Notes under the pieces: model-generated | Databases searched by the model: none | Seen by the model: only the letters and a program-made list of their open reading frames with translations | Told to the model about the DNA's origin: nothing | Part shown: positions 23,665-31,482 of the stretch, piece by piece | How the letters are laid out: each line of letters opens with the position of its first letter | Numbering within the stretch: position 1 is the first letter of the stretch | Made by a program: the position numbers and the translations under genes | Assembly (NCBI RefSeq): GCF_002218085.1 | Contig: NZ_BDUC01000002.1 | Coordinates: 899,344 to 963,343, forward strand | DNA from: Tolypothrix sp. NIES-4075 | GTDB taxonomy: Bacteria > Cyanobacteriota > Cyanobacteriia > Cyanobacteriales > Nostocaceae | Reading direction: 5' to 3' | DNA length: 64,000 bases

Positions 23665-24573
23665 ATGTTCAACGCGACTGAAATTTTAATTGATGCTTTT
23701 GTCAAGCAAATTCGAGAAGGCTACCGCCGCACTTACGGCTGCTTAAAAACTGACTACCAGGATATCATAGCTTGGGCAGGCAACATGGCTTTAGAAAACA
23801 TTGCCAATAGCGATGCTCTATTTCACAATGTTGAACATTCTGTCTTAGTCACCCTTGTGGGACAGGAAATTCTCCGGGGCAAACATATCCGTGAGGGTGG
23901 TGTTAAGAGTGAAGACTGGTTGCATTGTGTCATTTCCTTAGTGTGCCATGATATCGGCTATGTCAAAGGAGTTTGCCGACAAGACCGAGAAACAGAAAAC
24001 TTGTATGCTACAGGTAAAAATGGGCAAATGATTACTCTTCATCCTGGCGCTTCGGATGCCAGCCTCACACCGTATCATGTTGATCGAGCAAAACTATTCA
24101 TTGATGAGCGTTTTGGCGGTCACTCGCTGATAGATTCTGAGGTAATTAAGAGTAACATTGAATTGACTCGCTTTCCAGTGCCTGCGGCAGACGATCATCA
24201 AGGTACAAGTAACTTTGCAGGCTTAGTGCGTGCTGCCGATTTGATTGGACAATTAAGCGATCCGCGTTACTTGCGGAAAATTACTTCTTTATTCTACGAG
24301 TTTGAAGAAACGGGAATGAATAAAGTTTTGGGTTATAAAACTCCTGCCGATTTGCGGAAGAACTACGCCAAATTTTACTGGAATGGTGTATATCCTTATA
24401 TTAAAGAAGGACTGCATTATTTGTCTTTGACCCAGCAGGGAAAACAAATTGTTGCTAATCTTTATTCAAATGTATTTGTTGTCGAACACGAAAAACAACA
24501 AGAAGAACGATATTTAGAAGAGTTAGGAGTAGAGACGCGATTAATCGCGTCTGTACAGGAGGTGGGGAGTTAA
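23665..24573 (+). CDS. HD-domain metal-dependent phosphohydrolase family protein
   Basis: A 302-residue soluble protein. H54 and H58 (F-H-N-V-E-H), H95-D96 in C-H-D-I-G-Y and a later D in A-A-D-L-I-G-Q-L supply the H...HD...D metal ligands of the HD superfamily. The family is widespread in cyanobacteria (I believe NCBI calls it Npun_R2479-like) and its substrate, presumably a nucleotide or phosphoester, is not established. The last 15 residues are encoded by an interspersed repeat with a perfect 20-base palindrome, so homologues probably end after E-E-R-Y-L-E-E-L. No functional partner is adjacent. Confidence 0.82.
   Translation: MFNATEILIDAFVKQIREGYRRTYGCLKTDYQDIIAWAGNMALENIANSDALFHNVEHSVLVTLVGQEILRGKHIREGGVKSEDWLHCVISLVCHDIGYVKGVCRQDRETENLYATGKNGQMITLHPGASDASLTPYHVDRAKLFIDERFGGHSLIDSEVIKSNIELTRFPVPAADDHQGTSNFAGLVRAADLIGQLSDPRYLRKITSLFYEFEETGMNKVLGYKTPADLRKNYAKFYWNGVYPYIKEGLHYLSLTQQGKQIVANLYSNVFVVEHEKQQEERYLEELGVETRLIASVQEVGS
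24533..24552. repeat. Perfect 20-base palindrome in the HD gene 3' end
   Basis: AGACGCGATTAATCGCGTCT is a perfect palindrome flanked by GTAG and GTACAG. Variants occur at 62476-62500 (GTAGAGACGCGATAACC) and inverted at 63420-63453 (TGTACAGACGCGATG). It is a dispersed repeat family whose copy here supplies the C-terminal codons of the HD protein. Confidence 0.75.
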
Positions 24574-24785
24574 GAGTTAAGAATTATGAAACATGAATTA
24601 CGGATGAGTAAAAAAGTTTCATAATTCATAATTCCAGAGAGTAGTTAGTAGGTAGTAGATAGTAGATAATGGGAATTTAAAGAGGGTAAAAGGAAATGCC
24701 CAACGCTTAATGACTACTAACAATCAACCACTAACCACTACCAACCAACACCCAACAACCAACCACTAACAACGCTCCAACTATT
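24574..24785. repeat. STRR-type repeat block upstream of the permease
   Basis: GTAGTAGATAGTAGATAA at about 24652-24669 and CAACCACTAACCACTACCA at 24723-24741 belong to the GTTAGTG/CACTAAC heptad family. The block ends AACAACGCTCCAACTA just before the next start codon; the same string occurs at 31441-31456, upstream of ftsI. Confidence 0.7.
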
Positions 24786-25901
24786 ATGAATTGGTGGCAA
24801 AGACTCAAGAAAAATCCATTGGCGCGATTTGGCGCAATTCTGCTATTAGTTTTCTATGTGGCAGTAATTGCAGCTGATTTCATCGCTCCTTACGATCCAT
24901 ATATTACACAAGCAAATGGTTCATTGCTACCACCTACTCAGGTTTATTGGTTTTCTAAATCGGGGCAGTTTATCGGTCCTCATGTTTATCCGACGACGCA
25001 AGGAGACACAAATTTAGAAACTGGTAAGCGAGAACTGATTGTAGACCGCAGTAAACCTTCACCTTTACGTTTATTCGTCCAAGGTTCAGAGTACCATTTG
25101 TTTCAGCTTAGTTTTCCTGTACCGCCCAAATGGGACGAAGTGACAATAATTCCAGGTATTCCACTCAATTGGCATTTGTTTGGCACAACCGATAATGTCA
25201 AATTCAATTTTTTGGGTACTGATGACCAAGGTCGCGACCAATTCACCCGCTTATTGTATGGTGGTCGCATTAGTTTATTTATTGGAATTATCGGGGTACT
25301 TGTTACTTTTCCCCTTGGTTTGTTGTTTGGGGGAATTTCTGGCTATTTCGGCGGTTGGACTGATAGCATAATCATGCGTTTAGCTGAAGTGTTGATGACT
25401 TTTCCTAGTATTTATCTTTTGGTGAGTTTAGGAGCAGTATTACCAGCTGGTTTAAGTAGCACGCAGAACTTTTTGCTAATTGTGTTGATTACTTCGGTTA
25501 TTAGTTGGGCTGGGTTAGCGCGAGTAATTCGCGGACAGGTACTCTCAATTAAAGAGCGAGAGTTTGTCCAAGCTGCACGGGCAATGGGTGGTAAGCCACT
25601 TTATATTATTCTCCGTCACGTTTTGCCGCAAACTGCTACTTATGTAATTATCGCTGCAACGCTTTCAGTTCCTAGCTTTATTGGGGCAGAAGCGGTACTT
25701 AGTCTGATTGGTTTGGGCATTAAACCACCCGATCCTTCTTGGGGTAATATGCTTTCTTTGGCAACCAATGCTTCGATTTTGGTATTGCAGCCTTGGTTAA
25801 TTTGGCCCCCTGCTATACTGATTATTCTGACAGTATTGGCTTTTAATTTACTCGGTGATGGATTGAGGGATGCACTTGATCCGCGTAGTTTGCGAAGGTA
25901 A
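24786..25901 (+). CDS. ABC transporter permease, OppC/DppC type, with a periplasmic insertion
   Basis: A 371-residue inner-membrane permease of the peptide/nickel importer group. Helix 1 is at about 13-35, followed by the standard D-F-I-A-P-Y-D-P. There is then a roughly 110-residue extracytoplasmic segment before F-L-G-T-D-D-Q-G-R-D-Q-F-T-R, where ordinary OppC proteins have about 30 residues. The coupling (EAA) loop reads E-F-V-Q-A-A-R-A-M-G-G-K-P. The remaining five helices follow. The ATPase, second permease and binding protein are not encoded nearby. Peptides or similar oligomers are the likely substrate class. Confidence 0.88.
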   Translation: MNWWQRLKKNPLARFGAILLLVFYVAVIAADFIAPYDPYITQANGSLLPPTQVYWFSKSGQFIGPHVYPTTQGDTNLETGKRELIVDRSKPSPLRLFVQGSEYHLFQLSFPVPPKWDEVTIIPGIPLNWHLFGTTDNVKFNFLGTDDQGRDQFTRLLYGGRISLFIGIIGVLVTFPLGLLFGGISGYFGGWTDSIIMRLAEVLMTFPSIYLLVSLGAVLPAGLSSTQNFLLIVLITSVISWAGLARVIRGQVLSIKEREFVQAARAMGGKPLYIILRHVLPQTATYVIIAATLSVPSFIGAEAVLSLIGLGIKPPDPSWGNMLSLATNASILVLQPWLIWPPAILIILTVLAFNLLGDGLRDALDPRSLRR

Positions 25902-26228
25902 TACCATTTTAGATTTTGGATTGTGAAAACTTGGTTGTACCTTGTTTTGAGCAATGCATTTATCGTATTTTGGTTTAGTTGACTCGTGCGATCGCACTTT
26001 TTTATCTAACAATTTATGACTTTGACAGGGTGGGTGATTCCCAAGGCTATTTCATTCTAAAAAGTTGTTTGAGTGTGTCTAAACCAAAAGATCAGAGTCG
26101 TTGGGCTTGTGCCATATTTTTAAACATCTGATCGCGGTATAAATTGAGTGTAAAATTGCGAGCGATCGCATTCAAGAAAAAGAGCGATCGCATAATGTTA
26201 GGGGTGGGCATAATCCCACCCTTTTAAC
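25902..26228. other. Intergenic stretch between convergent genes, no gene seen
   Basis: This 327-base gap holds several HIP1 octamers (around 25987, 26161 and 26184) and AT-rich sequence. A small hairpin, GGGTGGG at 26202-26208 with CCCACCC at 26215-26221, lies just beyond the glgB stop codon and could terminate glgB or the permease transcript, though only the plus strand has a short T run after it. Confidence 0.5.
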
Positions 26229-28523
26229 TTAAGATTCGATCACTTCTGCTGTCTTCTTTTTATCCAACTTGAGAATCAACACTCCCAAAGGTGGCAAACA
26301 CAAATCCAGCGAATAAGGATGATTGTGCAACGACCAATTATCTGTCCATTTACCACCTAAATTGCCCATATTGCTGCCGCCATATTGACGCGCATCACTA
26401 TTAAACAACTCATTATAAAATCCGAATTCGGGTACACCGATGCGGTAATGAGAATGCGGCTGCGGTGTGAAGTTGCAAACCACCACAACAAAATCATCAG
26501 AATCTTTATCGCGACGGATAAAGAAAACCACGCTATGACGGTTGTCGCTACAATCAATCCACTCAAAACCAGCTTGAGCAAAATCTTGGCTGTACAAAGC
26601 TGGTTCGGAGCGATAAAGATGATTGAGTTCGCTAAAAAACTGCTTTAACTGTTGGTGCGGCTCATGCTGAAATAAATGCCATTCTAAATCACTCCAAACA
26701 TTCCACTCACTCCACTGCCCAAACTCCATGCTCATAAACATGGTTTTCTTACCTGGGTGAGCAAACATATAAGTAAATAAACAACGCACATTAGCTAACT
26801 TCTGCCATCTATCTCCGGGCATCTTGCCGATGATATTGCTCTTGCCATGCACCACTTCATCATGTGACAGTGCCAACATGAAGTTCTCGCTGTGGTGATA
26901 CCACATACTAAAAGTGATATTATTCTGATGGAACTGACGGAACCAAGGGTCCATGCTGAAGTAATCCAGCATATCGTGCATCCAACCCATATTCCACTTT
27001 AAGTTAAAGCCCAGTCCACCTGTATAAGTGGGCCAAGATACCATCGGCCAAGAGGTAGATTCTTCGGCAATTGAGACAATGCCGGGAAAATAGCTGAAAA
27101 TAGTGTGATTTGTCTGACGCAGAAAATCTGCCGCTTCTATGTTTTCTCTACCACCATATTGGTTTGTCACCCATTCCCCTTCTTTGCGGCAATAGTCAAG
27201 ATAAAGCATCGAGGCGACAGCATCAACGCGAATTCCGTCAATGTGGTATTTGTCAAACCAAAAGAGGGCATTTGCTACTAAGAAATTCCGGACTTCGTTG
27301 CGGCTGTAGTTGAAGACAAGAGTGCCCCATTCTTTATGTTCGCCTTTGCGGGGGTCGGCATGTTCGTAAAGGTGAGAGCCATCAAAGAAAGCTAAACCAT
27401 GTCCGTCTTTGGGGAAGTGACCGGGAACCCAATCGACAATCACGCCAATATTGTTTTCATGGCATTGATCGACAAAATACATGAAATCTTCCGGGCTTCC
27501 AAAACGCGAAGTAGGAGCAAAGTATCCGGTTACTTGATAGCCCCAAGAGCCATCAAAAGGATGCTCGGCAACTGGTAGCATTTCAATATGGGTGTATCCT
27601 AAGTCTTTGACGTAAGGAATCAGTCGTTCTGCTAATTCCCGGTAGGTGAGGAAGCGTGCGCCTGGGTTAAGTTCGGATACAGAAACTACGGGCTGAATTT
27701 CACCATTGGGTAGCTTGGGTGGTTCGGCAGCAGAAGCGTGCAACCAAGAGCCTAAATGCACTTCGTAAACAGAAATGGGCTGGGTGAGAGGGTCGGTATG
27801 GCGACGTTTTTCCATCCAGTCTTCGTCACCCCAGCTATAGGTATTTAAGTCGGTGACAATCGATGCGGTTTTGGGTCGGACTTCTTGTTGGAAGCCGTAG
27901 GGGTCAGATTTTTCGTAAATATGTCCTTCAAAATTTTTTATTTCATATTTGTAATGCTCTCCTACTCCCAATTCAGGAATAAATAATTCCCAAACGCCGG
28001 TGGAACCTTTCCGCATTTGGTGCTTGCGTCCGTCCCAGTTGTTGAAATCTCCCAGTACGGAAACGTTACGGGCGTTGGGTGCCCAAACTGCAAAATAAAC
28101 GCCTTTCACACCGTCTATTTCGGTAGCGTGCGCTCCCATTTTCTCGTAAATGCGGTGATGGTTGCCTTCGCTAAAGAGGTGCAAATCGAATTCTGTCAAG
28201 TTTGGAGAACGAAAGGCGTAAGGATCGTAGGTGACACGTTCGTGTTCTCCTTCTTTGATGCGTAACTGGTAGTTTGCCAGTTCTGAAATTTCAATCGTGC
28301 ATTCAAAGAAGTGGGGATCGTGTACTGTTTCCATTGGGTATTCCTTACGTTCTTCCGGAAGAACTACCCAAGCTGCACTCGCATTCGGTAGGTAGGCTCG
28401 CACAGCCCAGACGTTTTTACCATTTTGTTCGATGAGATGGGAACCAAGTATTTCAAAGGGATCGTGATGTTGGTTCCAAACGATGCGGTTAACCTGTTCT
28501 GGAGCGATCGTGGTCATGGACAT
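26229..28523 (-). CDS. glgB: 1,4-alpha-glucan branching enzyme GlgB
   Basis: A 764-residue GH13 enzyme of normal cyanobacterial length that forms alpha-1,6 branches in glycogen. It has an N-terminal module (V-N-R-I-V-W-N-Q-H-H-D-P-F-E-I-L-G-S-H), a CBM48 domain (Y-F-A-V-W-A-P-N-A-R-N-V-S-V-L-G-D-F-N-N-W), and the catalytic barrel with V-D-W-V-P-G-H-F, D-G-I-R-V-D-A-V-A-S (nucleophile Asp), I-A-E-E-S-T (acid/base Glu) and L-S-H-D-E-V-V-H-G (transition-state Asp). It is followed by a beta-sandwich C-domain. It stands apart from other glycogen genes here. Confidence 0.97.
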   Translation of the reverse strand: MSMTTIAPEQVNRIVWNQHHDPFEILGSHLIEQNGKNVWAVRAYLPNASAAWVVLPEERKEYPMETVHDPHFFECTIEISELANYQLRIKEGEHERVTYDPYAFRSPNLTEFDLHLFSEGNHHRIYEKMGAHATEIDGVKGVYFAVWAPNARNVSVLGDFNNWDGRKHQMRKGSTGVWELFIPELGVGEHYKYEIKNFEGHIYEKSDPYGFQQEVRPKTASIVTDLNTYSWGDEDWMEKRRHTDPLTQPISVYEVHLGSWLHASAAEPPKLPNGEIQPVVSVSELNPGARFLTYRELAERLIPYVKDLGYTHIEMLPVAEHPFDGSWGYQVTGYFAPTSRFGSPEDFMYFVDQCHENNIGVIVDWVPGHFPKDGHGLAFFDGSHLYEHADPRKGEHKEWGTLVFNYSRNEVRNFLVANALFWFDKYHIDGIRVDAVASMLYLDYCRKEGEWVTNQYGGRENIEAADFLRQTNHTIFSYFPGIVSIAEESTSWPMVSWPTYTGGLGFNLKWNMGWMHDMLDYFSMDPWFRQFHQNNITFSMWYHHSENFMLALSHDEVVHGKSNIIGKMPGDRWQKLANVRCLFTYMFAHPGKKTMFMSMEFGQWSEWNVWSDLEWHLFQHEPHQQLKQFFSELNHLYRSEPALYSQDFAQAGFEWIDCSDNRHSVVFFIRRDKDSDDFVVVVCNFTPQPHSHYRIGVPEFGFYNELFNSDARQYGGSNMGNLGGKWTDNWSLHNHPYSLDLCLPPLGVLILKLDKKKTAEVIES

Positions 28524-28737
28524 GAAGCTACCTACGTGAAATATGGTGATTGGTACGACTTTTTTAATATCTATATATATTCTTTACATTTATTTGCAGA
28601 TTTTGTCGCCACTTTTTTGGGACTTCACCAATGAATTCTTCCTTCGGCTTTGTTGTGCCGTGAAAAATAAGGAGATAAAGAAAAAAGGTGATGCACTTGT
28701 AGTTTTCGGGTGATGGAAATTAAAGAAAAATTTAAGG

Positions 28738-29121
28738 TTACAAGTTTAAAAAGGGAAAAACCTGAAGTAATGCTTTACGGATGCGAAGCAAGAAAACTTG
28801 TTCGCGAATTTTCGGAGTCAGTTTTGGTGGTGGGCTGGTTTGCAGTTGAGTAAGCAGTTCTGCGTATTCGCCGGCAGTTAAGGGTTTGCCATCAACAGGC
28901 GATCGCGCTTCTATAATTATCTCTGTTCGCAGTATCTCTTCGGGTGTATCGGATGGCTCGGGTAATGCGATTCCTAATGCCCGCCAATCGCTAACTAACC
29001 ATACCACTACACTAGTGCTGATGCTAACCACAAAAAATATTATCGCTTTTTTTGCTTTCACTCTCCGCATCTGGGGACTTAACATGTAATGTACAACACG
29101 ATTTCGTACTGTTACTTCCAT
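28738..29121 (-). CDS. Small bitopic membrane protein of unknown function
   Basis: A 127-residue protein with one predicted membrane helix (about 26-43) after a basic N-terminus. A soluble part follows with R-T-E-I-I-I-E-A-R-S-P-V-D-G-K-P-L-T-A-G-E-Y-A-E-L and a C-terminal R-I-R-K-A-L-L-Q-V-F-P-F. The pattern looks conserved rather than random (ordered acidic/hydrophobic alternation, normal codon use), but I do not recognise the family. The start could also be the ATG at 29085. The C-terminal domain should face the periplasm by the positive-inside rule. Confidence 0.6.
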   Translation of the reverse strand: MEVTVRNRVVHYMLSPQMRRVKAKKAIIFFVVSISTSVVVWLVSDWRALGIALPEPSDTPEEILRTEIIIEARSPVDGKPLTAGEYAELLTQLQTSPPPKLTPKIREQVFLLRIRKALLQVFPFLNL

Positions 29122-29873
29122 TCAACTAATCTACTCACGTATGGGGTGCGGATTGCTGTTCTTAATTTTTTCTAAGTATCTTTATTTACTAGCTGACCTT
29201 GTTGGTCTTGAGGCGATCGCGCCTTTATTCCACCTATAAATCTTCATGCATAAAAATCTTTACCGGTCAAGCCTCATTACCGAGTTATCTTTCCATTACT
29301 AATTCTTTGTAACTATGCGATCAAGTCCTTACTACCCATGTCAGTCTGTGCATACGTTACATCTTACGTCTGTTGTCCACCCTTGAATTCGTATCATAAA
29401 TAGACTATAGGAAATGCACAATAGCTATTGCCAGTAAGCGTGATGAATTTTTTGTCACCCTTGTCTTCTACTGTTGGAAAGGCTGCGCGAACGAAGGCAA
29501 GGCGATCGCTGGCTCACTTTCAAGCCAACCATTGAATCATTTAGCCATGCCAAACAAAAAGTGTAAAGTATTTTACCGGCAAACTAAGTTTACTTCTTGG
29601 ATCAACTTATTTATGGGGCTTAGAGTTAATTTTTAACCACAAATTTACCGATTACAACAAAACGCGGGTGGACACTTAGTGGCGGCGAAGACCGTCTTTA
29701 CTAGTGTCCTCCTCTTGTTCTACTTACTAATATTTTAGTGACCTAGGAAGGGCGCTCCAAGCTTTTAATCTACCAGAAAATTGATAACACGCTTGAACTT
29801 ACTCAACTAAGTGTGATGTAGTGAGGAGCGCTGCCAATCAGCTGTGTGAGCTTTGTGCGAGTGAGACTATTAT
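29122..29873. other. 752-base gap with no recognised gene
   Basis: No convincing coding frame was found on either strand. One structured element stands out at 29669-29710, where GGACACTTAG can pair with CTAGTGTCC (one bulge) around GGCGGCGAAGACC, so a small RNA is conceivable. HIP1-like sites lie at about 29214 and 29502. The gap contains the downstream region of the minus-strand lipoprotein gene. Confidence 0.4.
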
Positions 29874-30119
29874 TTAAGGACTCTTAGTAGCGCTAGGACT
29901 AGCAGAAGGGCTGGTAGTAGCGCTAGGAGTAGCGGGAGTAGTAGCAGAAGGACTCATCATAGCACCACCAGGGCTAGAGCCACTATCAGCAGGCTCACCT
30001 GCTGCGGGGGAAGTAGTTGCAGCTGGTTCACTGGTACCACCACCACCGCCGCTGTCGCAAGCTCCGAGAAGAGCAGCCAAACTCAACATTGCAGCAAAAC
30101 CAAAGATTTTTATTTTCAT
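29874..30119 (-). CDS. Small low-complexity lipoprotein
   Basis: An 81-residue predicted lipoprotein. The signal peptide has K-I-K-I at the start and a lipobox L-L-G-A-C with the lipidated cysteine at residue 21. The mature part is a glycine run followed by Ser/Thr/Pro/Ala-rich repeats (S-A-T-T, P-S-A-S, P-S-A-T), so it has no folded domain and may act as a spacer or wall-associated peptide. I chose the ATG at 30119 because it gives a standard lipoprotein signal; an earlier start would add 18 residues. The S/T/P tail would also be a natural O-glycosylation target, which is inference only. Confidence 0.7.
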   Translation of the reverse strand: MKIKIFGFAAMLSLAALLGACDSGGGGGTSEPAATTSPAAGEPADSGSSPGGAMMSPSATTPATPSATTSPSASPSATKSP

Positions 30120-30696
30120 AACTCCTCTTTCACCAATTATGGCAAGAACTATTTTTCGCCTGTTGAATACCATACCGTATTTGTTGCTTTTTTTTAAATG
30201 CTTCCTATTACAGATTTATGCCAAATATTTTGTTCTTTTTTCGTTCAGCGTAAGTATTTTAGAGCAATATGATTAGTTTGTCTTAACTCAAGAAGAAGAG
30301 AAATTTATCACTGAAGGTAGAGAAAGCAAATTTAGTAGCAATCCGCGCTATCATACCAAAAATCCTCACCTGGGAGTGCATCTTGCCTAAGTTAGTTTTA
30401 TGTAGCCATACTGATGTGAACTTTCTCACAAAACAAAGGGGTTAGGGGTTAAAGGCAGAAATTGTGTTTCTGTAATGAGTAACGCTTGGCGCAAAGAGCC
30501 TGTCGCAAGCAATACATGCTGTTGAGACGTTTCGCACTTTACTTCATGTAAAAATTGGTGCAGCTACCTGTCAGAACACTCTTAAGGGTGTAGGGTGTAA
30601 TGTGTGCTGATTGCTTCAAACGTAATTTGAAGTTTAGCAATCAAGAGACAAGCAACCAAAAATATAGTATTTCCTTTCCTCACAAAAGTAAAAGTT
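30120..30696. other. 577-base gap between divergent genes, no clear gene
   Basis: It must hold the promoters of the lipoprotein (minus) and of the FtsL-like gene (plus). At about 30290-30394 a plus-strand frame reads Q-E-E-E-K-F-I-T-E-G-R-E-S-K-F and ends L-G-V-H-L-A-stop. This looks like the tail of a decayed gene, but I could not identify it. Nothing else was recognised. Confidence 0.35.
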
Positions 30697-31359
30697 ATGG
30701 CTGTTGGTCGCAAATCAGCTGTTGCTGCAAGGGGTAATTGGTTCCGGCGTATTACCCAGCCCTCAGGGAAATCGCCTTCTGCGCGTATTGAGTCAGCGTC
30801 GCGCAGTACTTCCACACCAATGCCCTCTAGAAGACAACGGCGTTTAAACACAAATAAAACGGTTAGGCACACACCTGGTCAATTGGGCAAACAACAATTA
30901 CCAAAGCAAAATCGCTCCTCGGCGACACCCAAAAGTCCAAGGGGAAATCAAGAGCGCGTTCCCGTAATGCCTAATTCTGAGTCACCACCTTTATGGTTAC
31001 TGCGCTTGCACGCCATACATCGTAATTCCTCAATTGTGGCATTTTTGTTAGTGGCAGCAACGCTAGTAGTTTATGGTTGGACAGTTTATTCTCAAGAACT
31101 ATGGAGTCAGGCATACCACAAGCTGCAAAACTTGCAACGCCAAGACCGACAGTTGACAACAACCAGCGAGGTACTGCAAAACAAAATGGCTACTGAAGGC
31201 GAAAAACCATCAACAGGGTTAGTAGCGCCAACTCCCGATAGGGCGATTTTTATCAATCCGGCATCTCATAATCTCAACTCAATGCCTTCTCTTGGAGACG
31301 CTCCGCCAACGCCAAATTCTCAAAAGGTGCAGCAAAGCGCCTCTGGGCTGGGATATTAA
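30697..31359 (+). CDS. Bitopic membrane protein, FtsL-like candidate upstream of ftsI
   Basis: A 220-residue protein not recognised by sequence. It has a basic, proline/serine-rich cytoplasmic N-terminus of about 110 residues, a single membrane helix at about 111-131, then a region rich in Gln/Leu (Y-H-K-L-Q-N-L-Q-R-Q-D-R-Q-L) that could form a short coiled coil at about 132-165. A disordered tail follows. This is the topology of FtsL, and the gene lies 123 bases upstream of ftsI in the same direction, as ftsL does in many bacteria. FtsL has been reported as not found in cyanobacteria, so the assignment is inference from position and shape. Confidence 0.6.
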   Translation: MAVGRKSAVAARGNWFRRITQPSGKSPSARIESASRSTSTPMPSRRQRRLNTNKTVRHTPGQLGKQQLPKQNRSSATPKSPRGNQERVPVMPNSESPPLWLLRLHAIHRNSSIVAFLLVAATLVVYGWTVYSQELWSQAYHKLQNLQRQDRQLTTTSEVLQNKMATEGEKPSTGLVAPTPDRAIFINPASHNLNSMPSLGDAPPTPNSQKVQQSASGLGY

Positions 31360-31367
31360 AGTCAGTC

Positions 31368-31456
31368 AGTGGGTAATGGTTAGTGGTTAGTGGTTAGTAG
31401 TTAGTGGGTAGTGGTTAACTAATTAAGTAACAAACAACAACTAACAACGCTCCAAC
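31368..31456. repeat. STRR heptad block upstream of ftsI
   Basis: GTTAGTG/GGTTAGT heptads run from about 31368 to 31415, and complementary AACTAAC units follow to 31455. The block fills most of the 123-base gap between the FtsL-like gene and ftsI. Confidence 0.8.
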
Positions 31457-31482
31457 TAACAAACATGCAAAGGACAACCTGA

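Noticed and set aside
29669..29710. Structured small RNA gene
   Set aside because: A bulged stem can be drawn, but without promoter, terminator or conservation evidence it is too weak for its own call; it is mentioned only in the gap description.
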